Source of the DNA: Karalla daura
Lineage: Eukaryota > Chordata > Actinopteri > Chaetodontiformes > Leiognathidae
DNA: 64,000 bases
NCBI GenBank assembly: GCA_029224185.1
Contig: CM055191.1
Location: 25,799,805-25,863,804, forward strand
Direction: 5' to 3'
Positions 19,801 to 35,100 of the stretch are shown here, piece after piece. The translations under genes and the position numbers were made by a program. Position 1 is the first letter of the stretch, and each line of letters starts with the position of its first letter. Under the pieces are notes generated by a model that saw only the letters and a list, made by a program, of their open reading frames with translations, did no database searches and was not told the DNA's origin.

Positions 19801-21480
19801 CAAACAAACACTCGCAACTTTTCCATTCTTTGACTTTGAAACTTCATTTTCATTTCAAAAATTAAAGACTCTTGTAGTCTGTTTGTGTAGCGAGTTGCAC
19901 GCTGATAGGTTGTATGGTTTTTCAGCAGCACCTCTTCTCGACGACCATGTGCTCAGGTACCTGCTCCAATGTCTCCTCTGCTGACATGGTAATACAAAGT
20001 GATGAGGCGTCCAGCTTCAATGCACCCCAGCAGATGGCACAGGCCCTGGGAGACTCCCAGAGTTTGAAAGGGCCCCCTCAGCATTGGGCATGTCCAATCT
20101 CTTCTTAGCACCGGGCCGACATGCGGGATCGCTTAAAAATCAGCTCTCGTTTCGCTCTTTTCACGCTGCTCCCAGCCACACCCGAAGCAGCAGACAAATT
20201 CTTTTTTCCAGTTTTGTAGGAACATTGGTGCTCTCTCATGCGGGTTAGGCCATAAACCCGTGCGCCTTGTGAAATTTAAACGACGAGCCTCATTGTAGGC
20301 CCAGTGCAGCCTTTTCTCTCCATAAGCCCCCATTCATTGTCCCACCACTGCCATCAATGTTAAACGTTACACTACTCCTCGCGACTGTGGCCACAGTTCT
20401 CATAGTACACACACCAAATCGTGTCAGGGCGTTCTGGAAACTCTACCCTACGGCTTGACAGTTAGCTCATATTCCAGATTTGGGAAAGCGTTGTCTCCAT
20501 AGAGCCAAATGTTTATCACTTGGCCAATTTGGCTTTTTCCCATAAGAATGAATGGGAAAAACAGAAATCCACAAACAAACATTCGCAACGTTGCCATACT
20601 TTGACTTTGAAACTTCATTTTCATTTAAAAATTTGAAGAATCTTGTGGTGTGTTTGTATAGCGAGTTGCACGCTGATAGGTTGTATGGTTTTTCAGCAGC
20701 ACCTCTTCTCGACGACCATGTGCTCAGGTACCTGCTCCAATGTCTCCTCTGCTGACATGGTCATACAAAGTGATGAGGCGTCCAGCTTCAATGCACCCCA
20801 GCAGATGGCACAGGCCCTGGGAGACTCCCAGAGTTTGAAAGGGCCCCCTCAGCATTGGGCATGTCCAATCTCTTCTTAGCACCGGGCCGACATACGGGAT
20901 CGCTTAAAAATCAGCTCTCTTTTCGCTCTTTTCACGCTGCTCCCAGTCACAGCCGAAGCAGCAGACAAATTATTTTTTCCAGTTTTGTAGGAACATTGGT
21001 TTCTCTCATGCGGGGCAGGCCTTGAACCCGTGCGTCTTGTGAAATTTAAACGACGAGCCTCATCGTAGGCCCAGTGCAGCCTTTTCTCTCCATGAGCCCC
21101 CATTCATTGTCCCACCACAGCCATCAATGTTAAACGTTACACTACTCCTCGCGTCTGTGGCCACAGTTCTCATAGTACACACACCAAATCGTGTCAGGGC
21201 GTTCTGGAGACTGTCCCCTACGGCGTGACAGTGAGCTCATATTCCAGATAGGTGAAAGCGCAGTCTCCATAGAGCCAAATGTTTATCACTTGGCCAATTT
21301 GGCTTTTTCCCATAAGAATGAATGGGAAAAAAAGAACTCCACAAACAAACATTCGCAACTTTGCCATTCTTTGACTTTGAAACTTCATTTTCATTTCAAA
21401 AATTGAAGAATCTTGTGGCTTGTTTTTGTAGCGAGTTGCACGCTGATAGGTTGTATGGTTTGTCAGCAGCACCTCTTCTT

Positions 21481-24400
21481 GACGACCATGTGCTCAGGTA
21501 CCTGCTCCAATGTCTCCTCTGCTGACATGGTCATACAAAGTGATGAGGCGTCCAGCTTCAATGCACCCCAGCCGATGGCACAGGCCCTGGGAGACTCCCA
21601 GAGTTTGAAAGGGCCCCCTCAGCATTGGGCATGTCCAATCTCTTCTTAGCACCGGGCCGACATGCGGGATCGCTTAAAAATCAGCTCTCGTTTCGCTCTT
21701 TTCACGCTGCTCCCAGCCACACCCGAAGCAGCAGACAAATTCTTTTTTCCAGTTTTGTAGGAAGATTGGTGCTCTCTCATGCGGGGCAGGCCATAAACCC
21801 GTGCGCCTTGTGAAATTTAAACGACGAGCCTCATCGTAGGCCCAGTGCAGCCTTTTCTCTCCATAAGCCCCCATTCATTGTCCAACCGCTGCCATCAATG
21901 TTAAACGTTACACTACTCCTCGCGACTGTGGCCACAGTTCTCATAGTACACACACCAAATCGTGTCAGGGCGTTCTGGAGACTGTCCCCTACGGCGTGAC
22001 AGTGAGCTCATATTCCAGATAGGTGAAAGCGCAGTCTCCATAGAGCCAAATGTTTATCACTTGGCCAATTCGGCTCGTTCCCATAAGAATGAATGGGAAA
22101 AACAGAACTCCACAAACAAACATTCGCAACGTTGCCATACTTTGGCTTTGAAACTTCATTTTCATTTCAAAAATTGAAGAATCTTGTGGTGTGTTTGTAG
22201 AGCGAGTTGCACGCTGATAGTTTGTATGGTTTTTCAGCAGCACCTCTTCTCGACGACCATGTGCTCAGGTACCTGCTCCAATGTCTCCTCTGCTGACATG
22301 GTAATACAAAGTGATGAGGCGTCCAGCTTCAATGCACCCCAGCAGATGGCACAGGCCCTGGGAGACTCCCAGAGTTTGAAAGGGCCCCCTCAGCATTGGG
22401 CATGTCCAATCTCTTCTTAGCACCGGGCCGACATGCGGGATCGCTTAAAAATCAGCTCTCGTTTCGCTCTTTTCACGCTGCTCCCAGCCACACCCGAAGC
22501 AGCAGACAAATTCTTTTTTCCAGTTTTGTAGGAACATTGGTGCTCTCTCATGCGGGTTAGACCATAAACCCGTGCGCCTTGTGAAATTTAAACGACGAGC
22601 CTCATTGTAGGCCCAGTGCAGCCTTTTCTCTCCATGAGCCCCCATTCATTGTCCCACCACTGCCATCAATGCTAAACGCTACACTACTCGCGACTGTGGC
22701 CACAGTTCTCATAGTACACACACCAAATCGTGTCAGGGCGTTCTGGAGACTGTCCCCTACGGCGTGACAGTGAGCTCATATTCCAGATAGGTGAAAGCGC
22801 AGTCTCCATAGAGCCAAATGTTTATCACTTGGCCAAATAGGTTCTTTCCCATAAGAATGAATGGGGAAAAGAGAACTCCACAAACAAACATTCGCAACGT
22901 TGCCATACTTTGACTTTGAAACTTCATTTTCATTTCAAAAATTGAAGAATCTTGTGGTGTGTTTGTGTAGCGAGTTGCACGCTGATAGGTTGTATGGTTT
23001 TTCAGCAGCACCTCTTCTCGACGACCATGTGCTCAAGTTCCTGCTCCATTGTCTCCTCTGCTGACATGGTCATACAAAGTGATGAGGCGTCCACCTTCAA
23101 TGCACCCCAGCAGATGGCACAGGCCCTGGGAGACTCCCAGAGTTTGAAAGGGCCCCCTCAGCTTTGGGCATGTCCAATCTCTTCTTTGCACCGGGCCGAC
23201 ATGCGGGATCGCTTAAAAATCAGCTCTCGTTTCGCTCTTTTCACGCTGCTCCCAGCCACACCCGAAGCAGCAGACAAATTCTTTTTTCCAGTTTTATAGG
23301 AAGATTGGTGCTCTCTCATGCGGGGCAGGCCATAAACCCGTGCGCCTTGTGAAATTTAAACGACGAGCCTCATCGTAGGCCCAGTGCAGCCTTTTCTCTC
23401 CATAAGCCCCCATTCATTGTCCCACCACTGCCATCAATGTTAAACGTTACACTACTCCTCGCGACTGTGGCCACAGTTCTCATAGTACACACACCAAATC
23501 GTGTCAGGGCGTTCTGGAAACTCTCCCCTACGGCTTGACAGTTAGCTCATATTCCAGATTTGGGAAAGCGTTGTCTCCATAGAGCCAAATGTTTATCACT
23601 TGGCCAATTTGGCTTTTTCCCATAAGAATGAATGGGAAAAACAGAAATCCACAAACAAACATTCGCAACGTTGCCATACTTTGACTTTGAAACTTCATTT
23701 TCATTTAAAAATTTGAAGAATCTTGTGGTGTGTTTGTATAGCGAGTTGCACGCTGATAGGTTGTATGGTTTTTCAGCAGCACCTCTTCTCGACGACCATG
23801 TGCTCAGGTACCTGCTCCAATGTCTCCTCTGCTGACATGGTCATACAAAGTGATGAGGCGTCCAGCTTCAATGCACCCCAGCCGATGGCACAGGCCCTGG
23901 GAGACTCCCAGAGTTTGAAAGGGCCCCCTCAGCATTGGGCATGTCCAATCTCTTCTTAGCACCGGGCCGACATGCGGGATCGCTTAAAAATCAGCTCTCG
24001 TTTCGCTCTTTTCACGCTGCTCCCAGCCACACCCGAAGCAGCAGACAAATTCTTTTTTCCAGTTTTGTAGGAAGATTGGTGCTCTCTCATGCGGGGCAGG
24101 CCATAAACCCGTGCGCCTTGTGAAATTTAAACGACGAGCCTCATCGTAGGCCCAGTGCAGCCTTTTCTCTCCATAAGCCCCCATTCATTGTCCAACCGCT
24201 GCCATCAATGTTAAACGTTACACTACTCCTCGCGACTGTGGCCACAGTTCTCATAGTACACACACCAAATCGTGTCAGGGCGTTCTGGAGACTGTCCCCT
24301 ACGGCGTGACAGTGAGCTCATATTCCAGATAGGTGAAAGCGCAGTCTCCATAGAGCCAAATGTTTATCACTTGGCCAATTCGGCTCGTTCCCATAAGAAT

Positions 24401-26190
24401 GAATGGGAAAAACAGAACTCCACAAACAAACATTCGCAACGTTGCCATACTTTGGCTTTGAAACTTCATTTTCATTTCAAAAATTGAAGAATCTTGTGGT
24501 GTGTTTGTAGAGCGAGTTGCACGCTGATAGTTTGTATGGTTTTTCAGCAGCACCTCTTCTCGACGACCATGTGCTCAGGTACCTGCTCCAATGTCTCCTC
24601 TGCTGACATGGTAATACAAAGTGATGAGGCGTCCAGCTTCAATGCACCCCAGCAGATGGCACAGGCCCTGGGAGACTCCCAGAGTTTGAAAGGGCCCCCT
24701 CAGCATTGGGCATGTCCAATCTCTTCTTAGCACCGGGCCGACATGCGGGATCGCTTAAAAATCAGCTCTCGTTTCGCTCTTTTCACGCTGCTCCCAGCCA
24801 CACCCGAAGCAGCAGACAAATTCTTTTTTCCAGTTTTGTAGGAACATTGGTGCTCTCTCATGCGGGTTAGACCATAAACCCGTGCGCCTTGTGAAATTTA
24901 AACGACGAGCCTCATTGTAGGCCCAGTGCAGCCTTTTCTCTCCATGAGCCCCCATTCATTGTCCCACCACTGCCATCAATGCTAAACGCTACACTACTCG
25001 CGACTGTGGCCACAGTTCTCATAGTACACACACCAAATCGTGTCAGGGCGTTCTGGAGACTGTCCCCTACGGCGTGACAGTGAGCTCATATTCCAGATAG
25101 GTGAAAGCGCAGTCTCCATAGAGCCAAATGTTTATCACTTGGCCAAATAGGTTCTTTCCCATAAGAATGAATGGGGAAAAGAGAACTCCACAAACAAACA
25201 TTCGCAACGTTGCCATACTTTGACTTTGAAACTTCATTTTCATTTCAAAAATTGAAGAATCTTGTGGTGTGTTTGTGTAGCGAGTTGCACGCTGATAGGT
25301 TGTATGGTTTTTCAGCAGCACCTCTTCTCGACGACCATGTGCTCAAGTTCCTGCTCCATTGTCTCCTCTGCTGACATGGTCATACAAAGTGATGAGGCGT
25401 CCACCTTCAATGCACCCCAGCAGATGGCACAGGCCCTGGGAGACTCCCAGAGTTTGAAAGGGCCCCCTCAGCTTTGGGCATGTCCAATCTCTTCTTTGCA
25501 CCGGGCCGACATGCGGGATCGCTTAAAAATCAGCTCTCGTTTCGCTCTTTTCACGCTGCTCCCAGCCACACCCGAAGCAGCAGACAAATTCTTTTTTCCA
25601 GTTTTATAGGAAGATTGGTGCTCTCTCATGCGGGGCAGGCCATAAACCCGTGCGCCTTGTGAAATTTAAACGACGAGCCTCATCGTAGGCCCAGTGCAGC
25701 CTTTTCTCTCCATAAGCCCCCATTCATTGTCCCACCACTGCCATCAATGTTAAACGTTACACTACTCCTCGCGACTGTGGCCACAGTTCTCATAGTACAC
25801 ACACCAAATCGTGTCAGGGCGTTCTGGAAACTCTCCCCTACGGCTTGACAGTTAGCTCATATTCCAGATTTGGGAAAGCGTTGTCTCCATAGAGCCAAAT
25901 GTTTATCACTTGGCCAATTTGGCTTTTTCCCATAAGAATGAATGGGAAAAACAGAAATCCACAAACAAACATTCGCAACGTTGCCATACTTTGACTTTGA
26001 AACTTCATTTTCATTTAAAAATTTGAAGAATCTTGTGGTGTGTTTGTATAGCGAGTTGCACGCTGATAGGTTGTATGGTTTTTCAGCAGCACCTCTTCTC
26101 GACGACCATGTGCTCAGGTACCTGCTCCAATGTCTCCTCTGCTGACATGGTCATACAAAGTGATGAGGCGTCCAGCTTCAATGCACCCCA
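21481..26190. repeat. 2310-bp tandem duplication (three monomers)
   Basis: About 21481-23880 matches about 23791-26190 at an offset of 2310 (771+768+771). Shared private variants include CAGCCGATGG at 21571 and 23881, and GGGTTAGACC near 22554 and 24864. Outside these limits the copies diverge at known variant sites, which places the ends. Confidence 0.8.
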
Positions 26191-29100
26191 GCAGATGGCA
26201 CAGGCCCTGGGAGACTCCCAGAGTTTGAAAGGGCCCCCTCAGCATTGGGCATGTCCAATCTCTTCTTAGCACCGGGCCGACATACGGGATCGCTTAAAAA
26301 TCAGCTCTCGTTTCGCTCTTTTCACGCTGCTCCCAGTCACAGCTGAAGCAGCAGACAAATTCTTTTTTCCAGTTTTGTAGGAAGATTGGTGCTCTCTCAT
26401 GCGGGGCAGGCCATAAACCCGTGCGCCTTGTGAAATTTAAACGACGAGCCTCATCGTAGGCCCAGTGCAGCCTTTTCTCTCCATGAGCCCCCATTCATTG
26501 TCCCACCACAGCCATCAATGTTAAACGTTACACTACTCCTCGCGTCTGTGGCCACAGTTCTCATAGTACACACACCAAATCGTGTCAGGGCGTTCTGGAG
26601 ACTGTCCCCTACGGCGTGACAGTGAGCTCATATTCCAGATAGGTGAAAGCGCAGTCTCCATAGAGCCAAATGTTTATCACTTGGCCAATTTGGCTTTTTC
26701 CCATAAGAATGAATGGGAAAAACAGAACTTCACAAACAAACATTCGCAACTTTGCCATTCTTTGGCTTTGAAACTTCATTTTCATTTCAAAAATTGAAGA
26801 ATCTTGTGGTGTGTTTGTGTAGCGAGTTGCACGCTGATAGGTTGTATGGTTTTTCAGCAGCACCTCTTCTCGACGACCATGTGCTCAGGTACCTGCTCCA
26901 ATGTCTCCTCTGCTGACATGGTAATACAAAGTGATGAGGCGTCCAGCTTCAATGCACCCCAGCAGATGGCACAGGCCCTGGGAGACTCCCAGAGTTTGAA
27001 AGGGCCCCCTCAGCATTGGGCATGTCCAATCTCTTCTTAGCACCGGGCCGACATGCGGGATCGCTTAAAAATCAGCTCTCGTTTCGCTCTTTTCACGCTG
27101 CTCCCAGCCACACCCGAAGCAGCAGACAAATTCTTTTTTCCAGTTTTGTAGGAACATTGGTGCTCTCTCATGTGGGTTAGGCCATAAACCCGTGCGCCTT
27201 GTGAAATTTAAACGACGAGCCTCATTGTAGGCCCAGTGCAGCCTTTTCTCTCCATGAGCCCCCATTCATTGTCCCACCACTGCCATCAATGCTAAACGCT
27301 ACACTACTCGCGACTGTGGCCACAGTTCTCATACTAAACACACCAAATCGTGTCAGGGCGTTCTGGAGACTGTCCCCTACGGCGTGACAGTGAGCTCATA
27401 TTCCAGATAGGTGAAAGCGCAGTCTCCATAGAGCCAAATGTTTATCACTTGGCCAAATAGGTTCTTTCCCATAAGAATGAATGGGGAAAAGAGAACTCCA
27501 CAAACAAACATTCGCAACGTTGCCATACTTTGACTTTGAAACTTCATTTTCATTTCAAAAATTGAAGAATCTTGTGGTGTGTTTGTGTAGCGAGTTGCAC
27601 GCTGATAGGTTGTATGGTTTGTCAGCAGCACCTCTTCTCGACGACCATGTGCTCAAGTTCCTGCTCCATTGTCTCCTCTGCTGACATGGTCATACAAAGT
27701 GATGAGGCGTCCACCTTCAATGCACCCCAGCAGATGGCACAGGCCCTGGGAGACTCCCAGAGTTTGAAAGGGCCCCCTCAGCTTTGGGCATGTCCAATCT
27801 CTTCTTTGCACCGGGCCGACATGCGGGATCGCTTAAAAATCAGCTCTCGTTTCGCTCTTTTCACGCTGCTCCCAGCCACACCCGAAGCAGCAGACACATT
27901 CTTTTTTCCAGTTTTGTAGGAAGATTGGTGCTCTCTCATGCGGGGCAGGCCATAAACCCGTGCGCCTTGTGAAATTTAAACGACGAGCCTCATCGTAGGC
28001 CCAGTGCAGCCTTTTCTCTCCATAAGCCCCCATTCATTGTCCCACCACTGCCATCAATGTTAAACGTTACACTACTCCTCGCGACTGTGGCCACAGTTCT
28101 CATAGTACACACACCAAATCGTGTCAGGGCGTTCTGGAAACTCTACCCTACGGCTTGACAGTTAGCTCATATTCCAGATTTGGGAAAGCGTTGTCTCCAT
28201 AGAGCCAAATGTTTATCACTTGGCCAATTTGGCTTTTTCCCATAAGAATGAATGGGAAAAACAGAAATCCACAAACAAACATTCGCAACGTTGCCATACT
28301 TTGACTTTGAAACTTCATTTTCATTTAAAAATTTGAAGAATCTTGTGGTGTGTTTGTATAGCGAGTTGCACGCTGATAGGTTGTATGGTTTTTCAGCAGC
28401 ACCTCTTCTCGACGACCATGTGCTCAGGTACCTGCTCCAATGTCTCCTCTGCTGACATGGTCATACAAAGTGATGAGGCGTCCAGCTTCAATGCACCCCA
28501 GCAGATGGCACAGGCCCTGGGAGACTCCCAGAGTTTGAAAGGGCCCCCTCAGCATTGGGCATGTCCAATCTCTTCTTAGCACCGGGCCGACATACGGGAT
28601 CGCTTAAAAATCAGCTCTCTTTTCGCTCTTTTCACGCTGCTCCCAGTCACAGCCGAAGCAGCAGACAAATTCTTTTTTCCAGTTTTGTAGGAACATTGGT
28701 TTCTCTCATGCGGGGCAGGCCTTGAACCCGTGCGTCTTGTGAAATTTAAACGACGAGCCTCATCGTAGGCCCAGTGCAGCCTTTTCTCTCCATGAGCCCC
28801 CATTCATTGTCCCACCACAGCCATCAATGTTAAACGTTACACTACTCCTCGCGTCTGTGGCCACAGTTCTCATAGTACACACACCAAATCGTGTCAGGGC
28901 GTTCTGGAGACTGTCCCCTACGGCGTGACAGTGAGCTCATATTCCAGATAGGTGAAAGCGCAGTCTCCATAGAGCCAAATGTTTATCACTTGGCCAATTT
29001 GGCTTTTTCCCATAAGAATGAATGGGAAAAACAGAACTCCACAAACAAACATTCGCAACTTTGCCATTCTTTGACTTTGAAACTTCATTTTCATTTCAAA

Positions 29101-32100
29101 AATTGAAGAATCTTGTGGCTTGTTTTTGTAGCGAGTTGCACGCTGATAGGTTGTATGGTTTGTCAGCAGCACCTCTTCTCGACGACCATGTGCTCAGGTA
29201 CCTGCTCCAATGTCTCCTCTGCTGACATGGTCATACAAAGTGATGAGGCGTCCAGCTTCAATGCACCCCAGCAGATGGCACAGGCCCTGGGAGACTCCCA
29301 GAGTTTGAAAGGGCCCCCTCAGCTTTGGGCATGTCCAATCTCTTCTTTGCACCGGGCCGACATGCGGGATCGCTTAAAAATCAGCTCTCGTTTCGCTCTT
29401 TTCACGCTGCTCCCAGCCACACCCGAAGCAGCAGACAAATTCTTTTTTCCAGTTTTGTAGGAAGATTGGTGCTCTCTCATGCGGGGCAGGCTATAAACCC
29501 GTGCGCCTTGTGAAATTTAAACGACGAGCCTCATCGTAGGCCCAGTGCAGCCTTTTCTCTCCATAAGCCCCCATTCATTGTCCCACCACTGCCATCAATG
29601 TTAAACGTTACACTACTCCTCGCGACTGTGGCCACAGTTCTATTAGTACACACACCAAATCGTGTCAGGGCGTTCTGGAAACTCTCCCCTATGGCTTGAC
29701 AGTTAGCTCATATTCCAGATTTGGGAAAGCGTTGTCTCCATAGAGCCAAATGTTTATCACTTGGCCAATTTGGCTTTTTCCCATAAGAATGAATGGGAAA
29801 AACAGAAATCCACAAACAAACATTCGCAACGTTGCCATACTTTGACTTTGAAACTTCATTTTCATTTCAAAAATTGAAGAATCTTGTGGTGTGTTTGTAT
29901 AGCGAGTTGCACGCTGATAGGTTGTATGGTTTTTCAGCAGCACCTCTTCTCGACGACCATGTGCTCAGGTACCTGCTCCAATGTCTCCTCTGCTGACATG
30001 GTCATACAAAGTGATGAGGCGTCCAGCTTCAATGCACCCCAGCAGATGGCACAGGCCCTGGGAGACTCCCAGAGTTTGAAAGGGCCCCCTCAGCATTGGG
30101 CATGTCCAATCTCTTCTTAGCACCGGGCCGACATACGGGATCGCTTAAAAATCAGCTCTCTTTTCGCTCTTTTCACGCTGCTCCCAGTCACAGCCGAAGC
30201 AGCAGACAAATTATTTTTTCCAGTTTTGTAGGAACATTGGTTTCTCTCATGCGGGGCAGGCCTTGAACCCGTGCGTCTTGTGAAATTTAAACGACGAGCC
30301 TCATCGTAGGCCCAGTGCAGCCTTTTCTCTCCATGAGCCCCCATTCATTGTCCCACCACAGCCATCAATGTTAAACGTTACACTACTCCTCGCGTCTGTG
30401 GCCACAGTTCTCATAGTACACACACCAAATCGTGTCAGGGCGTTCTGGAGACTGTCCCCTACGGCGTGACAGTGAGCTCATATTCCAGATAGGTGAAAGC
30501 GCAGTCTCCATAGAGCCAAATGTTTATCACTTGGCCAATTTGGCTTTTTCCCATAAGAATGAATGGGAAAAACAGAACTCCACAAACAAACATTCGCAAC
30601 TTTGCCATTCTCTGACTTTGAAACTTCATTTTCATTTCAAAAATTGAAGAATCTTGTGGCTTGTTTTTGTAGCGAGTTGCACGCTGATAGGTTGTATGGT
30701 TTGTCAGCAGCACCTCTTCTCGACGACCATGTGCTCAGGTACCTGCTCCAATGTCTCCTCTGCTGACATGGTCATACAAAGTGATGAGGCGTCCAGCTTC
30801 AATGCACCCCAGCAGATGGCACAGGCCCTGGGAGACTCCCAGAGTTTGAAAGGGCCCCCTCAGCTTTGGGCATGTCCAATCTCTTCTTTGCACCGGGCCG
30901 ACATGCGGGATCGCTTAAAAATCAGCTCTCGTTTCGCTCTTTTCACGCTGCTCCCAGCCACACCCGAAGCAGCAGACAAATTCTTTTTTCCAGTTTTGTA
31001 GGAAGATTGGTGCTCTCTCATGCGGGGCAGGCCATAAACCCGTGCGCCTTGTGAAATTTAAACGACGAGCCTCATCGTAGGCCCAGTGCAGCCTTTTCTC
31101 TCCATAAGCCCCCATTCATTGTCCCACCACTGCCATCAATGTTAAACGTTACACTACTCCTCGCGACTGTGGCCACAGTTCTCATAGTACACACACCAAA
31201 TCGTGTCAGGGCGTTCTGGAAACTCTCCCCTATGGCTTGACAGTTAGCTCATATTCCAGATTTGGGAAAGCGTTGTCTCCATAGAGCCAAATGTTTATCA
31301 CTTGGCCAATTTGGCTTTTTCCCATAAGAATGAATGGGAAAAACAGAAATCCACAAACAAACATTCGCAACGTTGCCATACTTTGACTTTGAAACTTCAT
31401 TTTCATTTAAAAATTTGAAGAATCTTGTGGTGTGTTTGTATAGCGAGTTGCACGCTGATAGGTTGTATGGTTTTTCAGCAGCACCTCTTCTCGACGACCA
31501 TGTGCTCAGGTACCTGCTCCAATGTCTCCTCTGCTGACATGGTCATACAAAGTGATGAGGCGTCCAGCTTCAATGCACCCCAGCAGATGGCACAGGCCCT
31601 GGGAGACTCCCAGAGTTTGAAAGGGCCCCCTCAGCATTGGGCATGTCCAATCTCTTCTTAGCACCGGGCCGACATACGGGATCGCTTAAAAATCAGCTCT
31701 CTTTTCGCTCTTTTCACGCTGCTCCCAGTCACAGCCGAAGCAGCAGACAAATTATTTTTTCCAGTTTTGTAGGAACATTGGTTTCTCTCATGCGGGGCAG
31801 GCCTTGAACCCGTGCGTCTTGTGAAATTTAAACGACGAGCCTCATCGTAGGCCCAGTGCAGCCTTTTCTCTCCATGAGCCCCCATTCATTGTCCCACCAC
31901 AGCCATCAATGTTAAACGTTACACTACTCCTCGCGTCTGTGGCCACAGTTCTCATAGTACACACACCAAATCGTGTCAGGGCGTTCTGGAGACTGTCCCC
32001 TACGGCGTGACAGTGAGCTCATATTCCAGATAGGTGAAAGCGCAGTCTCCATAGAGCCAAATGTTTATCACTTGGCCAAATAGGTTCTTTCCCATAAGAA

Positions 32101-35100
32101 TGAATGGGGAAAAGAGAACTCCACAAACAAACATTCGCAACGTTGCCATACTTTGACTTTGAAACTTCATTTTCATTTCAAAAATTGAAGAATCTTGTGG
32201 TGTGTTTGTGTAGCGAGTTGCACGCTGATAGGTTGTATGGTTTTTCAGCAGCACCTCTTCTCGACGACCATGTGCTCAAGTTCCTGCTCCATTGTCTCCT
32301 CTGCTGACATGGTCATACAAAGTGATGAGGCGTCCACCTTCAATGCACCCCAGCAGATGGCACAGGCCCTGGGAGACTCCCAGAGTTTGAAAGGGCCCCC
32401 TCAGCTTTGGGCATGTCCAATCTCTTCTTTGCACCGGGCCGACATGCGGGATCGCTTAAAAATCAGCTCTCGTTTCGCTCTTTTCACGCTGCTCCCAGCC
32501 ACACCCGAAGCAGCAGACAAATTCTTTTTTCCAGTTTTATAGGAAGATTGGTGCTCTCTCATGCGGGGCAGGCCATAAACCCGTGCGCCTTGTGAAATTT
32601 AAACGACGAGCCTCATCGTAGGCCCAGTGCAGCCTTTTCTCTCCATAAGCCCCCATTCATTGTCCCACCACTGCCATCAATGTTAAACGTTACACTACTC
32701 CTCGCGACTGTGGCCACAGTTCTCATAGTACACACACCAAATCGTGTCAGGGCGTTCTGGAAACTCTCCCCTATGGCTTGACAGTTAGCTCATATTCCAG
32801 ATTTGGGAAAGCGTTGTCTCCATAGAGCCAAATGTTTATCACTTGGCCAATTTGGCTTTTTCCCATAAGAATGAATGGGAAAAACAGAAATCCACAAACA
32901 AACATTCGCAACGTTGCCATACTTTGACTTTGAAACTTCATTTTCATTTAAAAATTTGAAGAATCTTGTGGTGTGTTTGTATAGCGAGTTGCACGCTGAT
33001 AGGTTGTATGGTTTTTCAGCAGCACCTCTTCTCGACGACCATGTGCTCAGGTACCTGCTCCAATGTCTCCTCTGCTGACATGGTCATACAAAGTGATGAG
33101 GCGTCCAGCTTCAATGCACCCCAGCAGATGGCACAGGCCCTGGGAGACTCCCAGAGTTTGAAAGGGCCCCCTCAGCATTGGGCATGTCCAATCTCTTCTT
33201 AGCACCGGGCCGACATACGGGATCGCTTAAAAATCAGCTCTCGTTTCGCTCTTTTCACGCTGCTCCCAGTCACAGCTGAAGCAGCAGACAAATTCTTTTT
33301 TCCAGTTTTGTAGGAAGATTGGTGCTCTCTCATGCGGGGCAGGCCATAAACCCGTGCGCCTTGTGAAATTTAAACGACGAGCCTCATCGTAGGCCCAGTG
33401 CAGCCTTTTCTCTCCATGAGCCCCCATTCATTGTCCCACCACAGCCATCAATGTTAAACGTTACACTACTCCTCGCGTCTGTGGCCACAGTTCTCATAGT
33501 ACACACACCAAATCGTGTCAGGGCGTTCTGGAGACTGTCCCCTACGGCGTGACAGTGAGCTCATATTCCAGATAGGTGAAAGCGCAGTCTCCATAGAGCC
33601 AAATGTTTATCACTTGGCCAATTTGGCTTTTTCCCATAAGAATGAATGGGAAAAACAGAACTTCACAAACAAACATTCGCAACTTTGCCATTCTTTGGCT
33701 TTGAAACTTCATTTTCATTTCAAAAATTGAAGAATCTTGTGGTGTGTTTGTGTAGCGAGTTGCACGCTGATAGGTTGTATGGTTTTTCAGCAGCACCTCT
33801 TCTCGACGACCATGTGCTCAAGTTCCTGCTCCAATGTCTCCTCTGCTGACATGGTAATACAAAGTGATGAGGCGTCCAGCTTCAATGCACCCCAGCAGAT
33901 GGCACAGGCCCTGGGAGACTCCCAGAGTTTGAAAGGGCCCCCTCAGCATTGGGCATGTCCAATCTCTTCTTAGCACCGGGCCGACATGCGGGATCGCTTA
34001 AAAATCAGCTCTCGTTTCGCTCTTTTCACGCTGCTCCCAGCCACACCCGAAGCAGCAGACAAATTCTTTTTTCCAGTTTTGTAGGAACATTGGTGCTCTC
34101 TCATGTGGGTTAGGCCATAAACCCGTGCGCCTTGTGAAATTTAAACGACGAGCCTCATTGTAGGCCCAGTGCAGCCTTTTCTCTCCATGAGCCCCCATTC
34201 ATTGTCCCACCACTGCCATCAATGCTAAACGCTACACTACTCGCGACTGTGGCCACAGTTCTCATACTAAACACACCAAATCGTGTCAGGGCGTTCTGGA
34301 GACTGTCCCCTACGGCGTGACAGTGAGCTCATATTCCAGATAGGTGAAAGCGCAGTCTCCATAGAGCCAAATGTTTATCACTTGGCCAAATAGGTTCTTT
34401 CCCATAAGAATGAATGGGGAAAAGAGAACTCCACAAACAAACATTCGCAACGTTGCCATACTTTGACTTTGAAACTTCATTTTCATTTCAAAAATTGAAG
34501 AATCTTGTGGTGTGTTTGTGTAGCGAGTTGCACGCTGATAGGTTGTATGGTTTGTCAGCAGCACCTCTTCTCGACGACCATGTGCTCAAGTTCCTGCTCC
34601 ATTGTCTCCTCTGCTGACATGGTCATACAAAGTGATGAGGCGTCCACCTTCAATGCACCCCAGCAGATGGCACAGGCCCTGGGAGACTCCCAGAGTTTGA
34701 AAGGGCCCCCTCAGCTTTGGGCATGTCCAATCTCTTCTTTGCACCGGGCCGACATGCGGGATCGCTTAAAAATCAGCTCTCGTTTCGCTCTTTTCACGCT
34801 GCTCCCAGCCACACCCGAAGCAGCAGACACATTCTTTTTTCCAGTTTTGTAGGAAGATTGGTGCTCTCTCATGCGGGGCAGGCCATAAACCCGTGCGCCT
34901 TGTGAAATTTAAACGACGAGCCTCATCGTAGGCCCAGTGCAGCCTTTTCTCTCCATAAGCCCCCATTCATTGTCCCACCACTGCCATCAATGTTAAACGT
35001 TACACTACTCCTCGCGACTGTGGCCACAGTTCTCATAGTACACACACCAAATCGTGTCAGGGCGTTCTGGAAACTCTACCCTACGGCTTGACAGTTAGCT

